Assembly: GCA_046757965.1 (NCBI GenBank)
Contig: JBHHZI010000019.1
Location: forward strand, 1 to 31,039
DNA from: JBHHZI01 sp046757965
GTDB taxonomy: Bacteria > Acidobacteriota > Polarisedimenticolia > SMYD01
Direction: 5' to 3'
Length of the DNA stretch: 31,039 nucleotides
Both the position numbers and the translations under genes were made by a program. The notes below the pieces were generated by a model. The model made no database searches. It was not told where the DNA came from and was given only the letters and a program-made list of their open reading frames with translations. Below are positions 25,520 through 31,039 of this stretch, piece by piece. How positions within the stretch are numbered: the first letter of the stretch is position 1; every line of letters starts with the position of its first letter.

Positions 25520-25619
25520 CACGGCGCCACAATCCGCTCGCCGCACCCGATCTCGGGGTGTCGCTTTACAGTGGCGAGCGAGGTGCCTGGCATCAACAAC
25601 ACCGAGGAGGTCGGGCCGG

Positions 25620-25733
25620 ATGATGGAAGCGGCGGCCCGCCGGCGGCTAGAGTCCTTGATCAAGCGTGATCCGAGAGTGGTTTTTTTCGAAAACACTCGA
25701 AATGCCGATCCAAGCGTGTCAAAGTGCATTTGA
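25620..25733 (+). other. Short ORF at the left edge of the IS1380-like remnant
   Basis: 37 codons with a GAGGAGG ribosome site about eight bases upstream. The product starts M-M-E-A-A-A-R-R-R-L-E-S-L and runs into the inverted-repeat region at 25694. It may be the first codons of a gene cut by insertion. No family recognised. Confidence 0.3.
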
Positions 25734-25772
25734 TGACCAACGTACTTTGAGACGAGGAGGGCATTTCGAGTG
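25694..25772. repeat. 13-bp perfect inverted repeat before the transposase fragment
   Basis: CACTCGAAATGCC (25694-25706) and its complement GGCATTTCGAGTG (25760-25772) enclose a second inverted pair, TCAAAGT (25719-25725) with ACTTTGA (25743-25749). The structure ends at the GTG start of the transposase fragment, so it could regulate transposase translation or be the element's end. Confidence 0.6.
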
Positions 25773-25866
25773 AGCAAGAGTAGACAACAGAACCTGAAGA
25801 ATCGCAAGAGACGGATCGAGTTCCGGCTCCGAGACCGCAACTGGCGGGATCAGGCTGAACCGATGT
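25770..25866 (+). pseudogene. IS1380-type transposase, N-terminal fragment
   Basis: GTG 25770 has GAGGAGG about nine bases before it. The first 34 or so residues (K-N-R-K-R-R-I-E-F-R-L-R-D-R-N-W, then D-Q-A-E-P-M-Y-T-A-S) look like the conserved beginning of IS1380-family transposases. From about 25862 the sequence instead belongs to the TolB-like gene on the other strand, so the element was cut by a deletion. No other transposase part is present. Confidence 0.55.
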
Positions 25867-27790
25867 ACACGGCCAGCCACTTCCCGTCCGGCGAGAACTC
25901 GCCGTTGTTCTCGCTCGCCGGAGTGGAGAGGACCGGCAACATCTCGCCGTCGCCGGCGGCCGGGAACAGCGCCAGTTCTCCCCCCCGATCGGGGTTCTGG
26001 TGCCAGAGAAGAAGCTGGGTGCCGTCCGCTGACCAGTCAGAGACGAAGCCGATACTGGCCAGGTCGTGCACGGTCCTCGCCGGCGTCAGGCCGTCGGCCG
26101 CCTTGATCAGCAACTTGCCGGCCCCGTTGGCAAGAGCCACCTGTCTCCCGTCCGGGGACCAGTGCGGTTCCAGGGCCGGTTCTTCGCCGAAGGTGAAGGG
26201 GCCGCCGAGGCCGCGCTCCAGGTCGTACATCCACAGGTCCGACCTGCCGTCGCCGTGGCGGATGGTGGTGATCGCCTGCCGGCCGTCCGGAGCGATATCG
26301 AGGTTGAGCCAGAACAGGGCCGGCTCGCCCACCCTTCCCAGCTCGTTGCCGGCGAGGTCGAACCAGATGAGCTGGCTCTCGGCCTGCACGGCTCCGCTGC
26401 GGTAAAGTAGGAGACCGTTGCGGGCGAAGGTAAAGGTGCCAGTGAAGCGAAAGGTGTTGAACTGCACCTCCTCGGCCAGGGGCACCGGCTCGCCCGAAAG
26501 GTGCAGGGTCTTGCGGTCCATCGGCTGCACCACCAGGTTGCGCTCCCGGATGAAGGCCAGATATCCCGGCTCGACGAACATTCCCTCGCTGCGGACGGCC
26601 AGCACCCGGGAGGTCCGGCCGGTGTCGATGTCCAGGCTGTAGATGCCGTCGTCTTCACCATCGCTCGAGCTGTTGCCCAGGTAGAACAGCAGGCGCTTGC
26701 CGTCGGGCAGGAAGTGCGGGTTGCGGTGGGTGAACTCGGGCCGCTCCTCGGTGGTGGCCGGAGTCGGGGTGCCGCCACCGGCTGCCACCTTGCTCAGAGG
26801 TCCGAACGGGTTGGGCGCGAAGACAATGCAGGGCTCCTGACCCGTCCCTGTGATCAGTGTTCTGCGGGCCGTTCGCGTGGGTTGGATCGCAAGATGCGAC
26901 ATAATTGTGGGACATCGGAGGCTCCATGTCGCTGTCGCCATAGTCCATGACATGCACCGACACGCCCAGGAACGAAGTCTCGCCTCAGCTTCGAGGTGCC
27001 GCCGTCGCAGGAATGATCATGCACATGTCAGGAGCCCTGCAATGAGACCGCCGGCGCCCCAGGAAGCACCGCGGCCGTCGGCCGCGTCGCAGATGGTGAC
27101 GGCCGTCCCGCCGGTGGCGGGAATCTTGCGCAGCTGGCCGGTGGCCATCTCGTAGAGCATGGCGCCAAAGGCCCACAAATCCGAGCGTACGTCGGCGTCC
27201 TGGCCCTCGAGCTGCTCGGGGGACATGTACTGGAAGGTGCCGACGATCATCCCCGCCGTGGTCAGAGGTGACGTCAGGGTGGGCGTCGCCGTCAGGTTGG
27301 TGGGAGCTGCGCCCTCGAGCCCCTTGGCCAGGCCAAAGTCAAGCAGCTTGACGCCGGCAGGAGTGAGCATGACGTTGCCGGGCTTGAGAGCCCGGTGCAC
27401 CAGGCCGCTGGAGTGCGCACAGTCCAGCGCATCAGCCAGGGGGATGGCCACCGCCAGCACCTCGTCCATCACCATGAGACCGCGCTCGAGACGCCGGGCC
27501 AGGGTCTCGCCCTCGAGCAGTTCCATGACGAGATAGGAGATGCCCTCCTGGGTTCCGATGTCATAGACGGTGCAGATACTGGTGTGGTTGAGGCCGGAGG
27601 CCGAGCGGGCCTCCCGCTCGAAGCGCTGGCGGGCCTGACCGGAGCGCGAGAGGTGCTCGGGTAGGACCTTGACGGCAACCTCCCGGCCGAGCCGGGTATC
27701 CCGCGCCCGGTACACCTCCCCCATGCCGCCCGCCCCCAGGGGGGTGAGGATCTCGTAGGGTCCCACCCTGGTGCCAGTCGTCAGGGCCAT
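25850..27790 (-). pseudogene. Ser/Thr protein kinase with TolB-like repeats, multiply disrupted
   Basis: ATG 27790 begins a PknB-type kinase: P-L-G-A-G-G-M-G-E-V-Y-R-A, V-A-V-K, D-F-G-L-A-K and G-T-F-Q-Y-M-S-P-E-Q. The catalytic loop reads H-R-A-L-K-P-G-N, with Ala in place of the proton-acceptor Asp. At about residue 217 the kinase lobe jumps directly into the TolB/WD40-like part (L-R-K-I-P-A-T-G-G), so the rest of the lobe, the membrane segment and the first propeller blades are missing. A 216-base insertion at 26825-27043 then brings in a stop. Past it the same frame resumes (I-V-F-A-P-N-P-F-G-P-L-S-K) and runs to an artificial stop at the IS1380-like junction. Three separate lesions make a functional product unlikely. 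Confidence 0.85.
26828..27040. mobile_element. 213-bp MITE-like element with 14-bp terminal inverted repeats
   Basis: The ends GCAGGGCTCCTGAC (26828-26841) and GTCAGGAGCCCTGC (27027-27040) are perfect inverted repeats. AAT lies on both sides (26825-26827, 27041-27043) as a 3-bp target duplication. Removing 216 bases restores a continuous kinase-TolB reading frame. No coding sequence inside is convincing, so it is a non-autonomous element needing a transposase in trans. Confidence 0.85.
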
Positions 27791-27811
27791 GGAGCGGAAG
27801 AATATCAGACG

Positions 27812-27930
27812 TCGAGGCCCACCTTGCCGTGTTCCACGAGCTTCACGACTGTCCCCGTCGTGACCATCTCCGCCAGTGGGCCGATGTCCTTGCCCTCACG
27901 GCCGCTTCCCACCGCAGCTGTCCGCGAAGT
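27812..27930 (-). other. Unrecognised 3' gene remnant upstream of the kinase gene
   Basis: On the minus strand an open stretch reads E-G-K-D-I-G-P-L-A-E-M-V, then V-V-K-L-V-E-H-G-K-V-G-L-D-V before TGA, about 20 bases before the kinase ATG. It looks like the natural end of a protein, but no start or family is seen; its upstream part runs into the tRNA-like sequence at 27946. Confidence 0.3.
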
Positions 27931-27945
27931 CCAGAGAAGCAGGCT

Positions 27946-27970
27946 TGTGGAGGCGGGAGTCGAACCCGAC
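27946..27970 (-). repeat. tRNA/tmRNA 3'-end-like remnant (possible attachment site)
   Basis: The minus strand reads CGGG-TTCGACT-CCCG, a T-arm with the canonical seven-base T-loop, followed by CCTCCAC. No matching 5' half, D-arm or anticodon arm is found, so it is not a functional tRNA or tmRNA but may be an integration scar. Confidence 0.4.
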
Positions 27971-27993
27971 CCAGGTCGATCAACCCGCAGGGA

Positions 27994-28206
27994 TCAAATG
28001 CCTTGGCCGGGCCCTTTGGTCTCGCCTCTCGATTCCCGATCCGGCAGCGTGCGAAAGCGCTGAACGCCCTCGCGTCGAGGAACGCTTCCCATCAGACTCC
28101 GGTAGAAGCTCATCATCTGAGCCACGACTCGGAGGTTGCCTGGATCGTCGGCCTCTCGCCAAGGCCGGGGCATCTCATCGATGGAGCGATAACGAGTGAC
28201 CGACAT
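27994..28206 (-). CDS. Small conserved partner protein of the nucleotidyltransferase
   Basis: 70 residues, rich in Arg and charged residues, with the readable core R-Y-R-S-I-D-E-M-P-R-P-W and D-D-P-G-N-L-R-V-V-A-Q-M-M. A second Arg-Phe-Arg stretch near the C-terminus (V-Q-R-F-R-T-L-P) looks like a partial repeat of the first. ATG 28206 has GGAGGAG right upstream and follows the nucleotidyltransferase stop by one base, so the two are translationally coupled. No catalytic motif is seen; an antitoxin or adaptor role is inferred from the pairing only. Confidence 0.55.
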   Translation of the reverse strand: MSVTRYRSIDEMPRPWREADDPGNLRVVAQMMSFYRSLMGSVPRREGVQRFRTLPDRESRGETKGPGQGI

Positions 28207-28207
28207 G

Positions 28208-28693
28208 CTACTCCTCCCGAAACCCGAATCTCTCCGCGAGGACATCGGCGTCAAAGCGATCCGTGGGACGGGTCGTGTCTTTCTTCATCAGCCAGAGGGT
28301 TCTGGGTGAAACGACCCGCACAAGAACACTGTCATAGTCCTTCTTCTCGATTTCGAGGTCATCATACTGGAATGCATCCCCAAGACGAGTCAGAATGTCG
28401 AATCCAAACCCGTCGGGCGGGTAGTAGCGGACCGCCGGATAATCACCGCACAGGTCCTCAGCGGTGATGTCGTCGATGCTGGGATCTTCGAACATCATGC
28501 GCAGAGCCGCCTTGAGACGTTCAACGTTTTCTGGATTCGGTCGGATGAACAGATCAAGATCGGCCGTAGCCCGAGCCAGTCCGTGTAAGCCCAGCGCCAC
28601 GGCACCGAACACGGCATACTCGACCTGCTGCTGGCCGAGAGCACGAAACACCCCGCGCAGGCGTTCCTCCTCCGCGCTTCGTCGATCACTCAT
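28208..28693 (-). CDS. Nucleotidyltransferase of the AbiEii/MNT-like superfamily
   Basis: 161 residues. The polymerase-beta-like motif is V-F-G-A-V-A-L-G-L-H-G with Gly30, followed by R-A-T-A-D-L-D-L-F-I carrying the acidic pair Asp45 and Asp47. The later D-I-L-T-R-L and W-L-M-K-K-D-T-x-R-P-x-D motifs are typical of nucleotidyltransferases predicted as toxin-antitoxin components. An open frame runs 46 codons further, but that extension is Pro/Gly-rich and crosses the tRNA-like sequence at 28739, so ATG 28693 is preferred. Confidence 0.7.
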   Translation of the reverse strand: MSDRRSAEEERLRGVFRALGQQQVEYAVFGAVALGLHGLARATADLDLFIRPNPENVERLKAALRMMFEDPSIDDITAEDLCGDYPAVRYYPPDGFGFDILTRLGDAFQYDDLEIEKKDYDSVLVRVVSPRTLWLMKKDTTRPTDRFDADVLAERFGFREE

Positions 28694-28738
28694 CCTGAAC
28701 TCACCACCGAGGTCAGGATACCACCCCGGAGCACAACC

Positions 28739-28756
28739 TGGTGGAGGCGGCGGGAA
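28739..28756 (-). repeat. Second tmRNA 3'-end-like sequence (possible attachment site)
   Basis: The minus strand reads TTCCCGCCGCCTCCACCA, the shape of a tmRNA 3' end with its CCA. The preceding T-loop is abnormal. It has the same orientation as the remnant at 27946-27970 and lies on the other side of the nucleotidyltransferase pair. Confidence 0.4.
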
Positions 28757-28793
28757 CAGTGTCCCGACGCCGACAGCTTCCGGAACGCAGGCT

Positions 28794-29585
28794 CTACTGC
28801 CAGGTCGTCGGGATGTCGCCGTTCTTGACACCGACCAGACCAGTGTAGAGCAGCGGCTTGCCGCTGGCTGCGAGCCGATGCCGGTATTGCTCTCGCAGAC
28901 GAAGATCGATCAGCCGACTGTCGATCATGCGCCGGATCAACCCTGCGAAGCCGGCGGCGGCATCCGGTTTGAGGAAGTCGCTCTTGATATTGAAGGCCAC
29001 CCAGCCGCCCTGCCGGATCAGGTTGTACGCGCTGGTGAAGGCCGCAGCCGGGATGTCGCCGAAACCCAGGGCAGCCACACAGGTCAGGCAGTTGAACTCG
29101 AAAGCCGACAACCGTGCCATTTCTCGGTCCGAGAGCGACGTCATGTCGAGAACCAGGTAATCGTCGTAAACCTCCCGGCGATCACGTCGTGCCGCCATCG
29201 CAGCCGCTGGGATGATATCGACGCCGACGATGTGGCGGGCACCCAGTCCCGCCAGTTCCTCTCCGACCATGCCATTGCCCGCGCCGAGATCCAGCGCGTG
29301 CAGGTCTTCCGGGGCGAAGCGGGAGGCGTGCAGACAACGTTGAAGCATTCCCAGGATCTTCGCCGGGGAGCTGCAGTTGAGAACGTCGTAGAACAGAGCC
29401 TCGTAGAGCCCGGGGACCGAGTAGATCTCGTCGTAGTCGTGAAGGCGTATCTTCCTCCACTGACCATTGACGTCGACGACGCACCACTCCTTGTCTTGGT
29501 CGTGGTTCACGGACACCGTCGGGGGCGGCAGGGCGATATCCCTAGCCCGCACGCGGTGATCGGCCAGGGTTGTGGTCGGCAGCAT
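28794..29585 (-). CDS. Class I SAM-dependent methyltransferase
   Basis: 263 residues. The SAM-binding loop is A-L-D-L-G-A-G-N-G-M-V-G at about residue 97, followed by I-V-G-V-D-I-I-P and an L-V-L-D-M-T strand. An F-N-I-K-S-D-F segment and a helical C-terminus complete the fold; the substrate is unknown. Start choice: ATG 29585 has AAAGGA eight bases upstream, whereas ATG 29594 overlaps the marR stop (ATGA) but has the ribosome site touching it. It is co-transcribed with the MarR gene. Confidence 0.75.
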   Translation of the reverse strand: MLPTTTLADHRVRARDIALPPPTVSVNHDQDKEWCVVDVNGQWRKIRLHDYDEIYSVPGLYEALFYDVLNCSSPAKILGMLQRCLHASRFAPEDLHALDLGAGNGMVGEELAGLGARHIVGVDIIPAAAMAARRDRREVYDDYLVLDMTSLSDREMARLSAFEFNCLTCVAALGFGDIPAAAFTSAYNLIRQGGWVAFNIKSDFLKPDAAAGFAGLIRRMIDSRLIDLRLREQYRHRLAASGKPLLYTGLVGVKNGDIPTTWQ

Positions 29586-29590
29586 CGCGT

Positions 29591-30187
29591 TCATCCTTTC
29601 GAGTCGTCGTTGGCGCCGACGGGCTCTGGCCGGGCGGCGACGCCTTCCTCGTCAACGTTTTCATCGGGTTGCAGCGGTGATCGTTGTGGGGCGGGGGCAG
29701 CCACAGCGGCTTCTGTCGTGAGCATCGGCGCGGCCTCCAGCTCCTCGGCATCCATCATGGTGGCAATACGCTGGAGCGTGGCGAGCATCTGTGTCTGTTC
29801 CCATTCCTCGAGCGTGGCGAACTCTGACCGGAAACGATCCTGAAGCGGCGACGGGGCGGCCTCTAGAAGAGCAAGCCCCTGCGCCGTCACGGCGGTCGTG
29901 ATCCGTCTGCGGTCTTGCGTGTCTCGTGTTCGCCGCACGAGTCCGCGCCGATCGAGTCGGTCGAGGATGCCGGTCATGGTGGGATGGCTGACATGAACGT
30001 TCCGAGCCAGGACACCGACGGGAACCCGGCCGAGCCGCGCTAGCTCCTGGAGGGCGATCAACTGAGGCCCGGTGACGGTGAACCGGTCGGCCAGGTAGCG
30101 GGAGTGCAGATCGATAGCCTGGACGATACGCCGAAGAGCAGCGATCACCCGGTCATCGGGTGTGAGATGGGGATTCATGTGAGACAT
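29591..30187 (-). CDS. MarR-family transcriptional regulator
   Basis: 198 residues. The winged helix-turn-helix lies between about residues 40 and 105: V-T-G-P-Q-L-I-A-L, V-G-V-L-A-R-N-V-H-V-S-H-P-T-M-T-G-I-L-D-R-L and the wing D-T-Q-D-R-R-R. The C-terminal 50 residues are Ala/Pro/Glu-rich and probably disordered. It likely controls its own operon with the methyltransferase, and perhaps the divergent amidotransferase gene through the palindrome at 30256-30287. Start is ATG 30187 or ATG 30178; neither has a strong ribosome site. Confidence 0.85.
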   Translation of the reverse strand: MSHMNPHLTPDDRVIAALRRIVQAIDLHSRYLADRFTVTGPQLIALQELARLGRVPVGVLARNVHVSHPTMTGILDRLDRRGLVRRTRDTQDRRRITTAVTAQGLALLEAAPSPLQDRFRSEFATLEEWEQTQMLATLQRIATMMDAEELEAAPMLTTEAAVAAPAPQRSPLQPDENVDEEGVAARPEPVGANDDSKG

Positions 30188-30207
30188 ACCGGAGTTCGAG
30201 AAGAAAG

Positions 30208-30236
30208 ATTAGAGTACAAATGAATCCTCGGGTCAA
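30208..30236 (-). promoter_or_regulatory. Promoter of the marR-methyltransferase operon
   Basis: On the minus strand TTGACC (30231-30236) and TCTAAT (30208-30213) are 17 bases apart, giving a start near 30201, 14-23 bases before the two candidate marR ATGs. Confidence 0.7.
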
Positions 30237-30255
30237 GCCATGCCATCTTGGAAGG

Positions 30256-30287
30256 CTTGGTATTTGCCATAAACTATTGATACCAAG
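30256..30287. promoter_or_regulatory. Inverted repeat, candidate MarR operator
   Basis: CTTGGTAT (30256-30263) and ATACCAAG (30280-30287) form a perfect 8-bp inverted repeat with a 16-base AT-rich spacer. It lies between the two divergent genes, just upstream of the marR -35 box. Confidence 0.5.
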
Positions 30288-30424
30288 TCTTTTAACTTGA
30301 TTTGCGAAGGCGCGCTGCTCGCTTGGCAATCTTCGTAGTAATTTCCTACAAGACACATTATCATCGCGGTCTTCCGTGAGTGAATGGAACGTGCGCGGAT
30401 CCAGCGAGAGGTGAGGGAGCGGTC

Positions 30425-30988
30425 ATGTGCGGGATAGCTGGCGCTTGGGGCAGGCCCGCTGCGGAGACGGTCGAGTCGATGCTGGCCCGCATGGCACATC
30501 GGGGTCCGGACGCGCAAGGCATCCTCGATCTAAACGGGGGTGGCACCTTCGGGCATCGTCGCCTGGCCATCATCGATCCCGCCGGGGGCGACCAGCCGAT
30601 CGCCAGTGAGAATCGTTCGGGTGCGATCATCACCAACGGCGAGATCTACAACTTCCAAGAACTCCGGCTCGACCTCGAGTTAAGACATGAGTTTCGAACC
30701 GGGAGTGATGGCGAGAGCGCGCTGCATCTCTTCGAAGAGTTGGGTCCTGCAATGGTCCGCAGGCTCGATGGCATGTTTGCCCTGGCAGTTGCGCACAGAG
30801 ACCGCCTGTTTCTGGCCCGCGATCCGCTCGGCATCAAGCCACTGTACTATGCGATGGGAAACGGGTCCGACCGGACTCCCGTTGTGTACTTCGCATCAGA
30901 GATCAAGGCACTGACAGGTCTCGATGTCCGCGTGCGAGAGGTTCCGCCGGGGACCTGCTACGACAGCAAACGCGGCTTCCTCCCTTAG
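30425..30988 (+). CDS. Asparagine synthase-type glutaminase domain, short or truncated
   Basis: 187 residues. M-C-G-I-A-G gives the N-terminal nucleophile Cys2 of class II glutamine amidotransferases. H-R-G-P-D-A-Q-G, F-G-H-R-R-L-A-I-I-D, T-N-G-E-I-Y-N-F and R-D-P-L-G-I-K-P-L-Y follow in the AsnB order. A complete asparagine synthase continues with an ATP-dependent synthetase domain of about 400 residues; here a TAG ends the frame at 30986-30988, right after Y-D-S-K-R-G-F. Whether this is a frameshift, truncation or a stand-alone domain cannot be settled because the window ends 51 bases later; in the next frame no synthetase motif is apparent. ATG 30425 has GAGGTGAGGGAG upstream. Confidence 0.75.
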   Translation: MCGIAGAWGRPAAETVESMLARMAHRGPDAQGILDLNGGGTFGHRRLAIIDPAGGDQPIASENRSGAIITNGEIYNFQELRLDLELRHEFRTGSDGESALHLFEELGPAMVRRLDGMFALAVAHRDRLFLARDPLGIKPLYYAMGNGSDRTPVVYFASEIKALTGLDVRVREVPPGTCYDSKRGFLP

Positions 30989-31039
30989 GGATTTGATCCG
31001 TATTAGTTTTCCAACTTTCGTTCATCGAGGATGTAGCTC

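Noticed and set aside
27017..27019. The single TGA inside the MITE as another selenocysteine codon
   Set aside because: The surrounding residues have no family context, the sequence is a mobile insertion bounded by inverted repeats, and no Cys-containing counterpart is apparent.
27946..27993. A functional tRNA or tmRNA gene
   Set aside because: Only a T-arm and part of an acceptor strand are present; no partner strand or anticodon arm can be found on either side.
28694..28831. Upstream extension of the nucleotidyltransferase
   Set aside because: It is Pro/Gly-rich, crosses the tmRNA-like sequence and overlaps the end of the methyltransferase gene.
1..31039. CRISPR arrays or riboswitch aptamers
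   Set aside because: No regularly spaced identical repeats were seen, and no cobalamin, SAM or TPP core motif could be recognised; the sulfur operon uses a leader-peptide attenuator instead.

Overview
The window is a GC-rich bacterial chromosome segment. It carries no rRNA, no complete tRNA and no phage or plasmid backbone. Two remnants of Ser/Thr kinases with the motif order G-A-G-G-M-G (one joined to TolB-like beta-propeller repeats), a MopE-type repeat protein and -10 boxes of the TAGATT/TAGAAT kind suggest an Acidobacteriota-like or related soil/sediment lineage. That placement is inference. Two genes have an in-frame UGA exactly at a redox-active Cys position, each followed by a SECIS-like hairpin, so the organism very probably makes selenoproteins.

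Layout. 1-3541: the tail of a cytochrome c-like protein, a membrane-anchored SGNH hydrolase, a VOC plus double-cupin protein, and an OsmC-family selenoprotein. 3702-12266: a sulfate-to-homocysteine operon. It starts with a strong promoter, a leaderless Cys-rich leader peptide and a transcription attenuator. Then follow an APS reductase/precorrin-2 dehydrogenase fusion, SUMT (siroheme), a sulfite reductase hemoprotein, a PLP-dependent cystathionine gamma-synthase/MetY-family enzyme, an aspartokinase fused to a JAMM protease, and a sulfur carrier-E1-rhodanese triple fusion. The gene content matches the protein-thiocarboxylate route to homocysteine known from Wolinella (HcyS/HcyD/HcyF/MetY/Sir), but with several fusions.

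12519-15012: a decayed MopE-type metal-binding repeat protein joined abruptly to the first 41 or so codons of a protein kinase. 15232-16265: an RHH-MNT/HEPN toxin-antitoxin pair with an operator palindrome. 16391-18432: an arsR-arsC-acr3 arsenic operon. 18619-21949: a large polytopic membrane protein and a SAM methyltransferase. 22010-23302: a Tat-exported class V aminotransferase-like protein.

23495-25519: an IS3 orfA remnant, a SelW-like CxxU selenoprotein, a dienelactone hydrolase and a nitrobindin-like protein. 25620-27793: a graveyard with an IS1380-type transposase fragment and a kinase-TolB gene. That gene is broken by an internal deletion, a 213-bp MITE-like insertion with perfect 14-bp inverted repeats and a 3-bp target duplication, and a 3' truncation. 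27946-28756: a nucleotidyltransferase with a small partner protein, bracketed by two tRNA/tmRNA 3'-end-like sequences. 28794-31039: a MarR regulator and methyltransferase operon divergent from an asparagine synthase glutaminase-domain ORF that stops early.

The genes that clearly work together are the sulfur operon, where sulfate reduction feeds a carrier-bound sulfide and cysteine supply is sensed by the leader peptide. The arsenic operon and the two small toxin-antitoxin-like pairs are independent modules.
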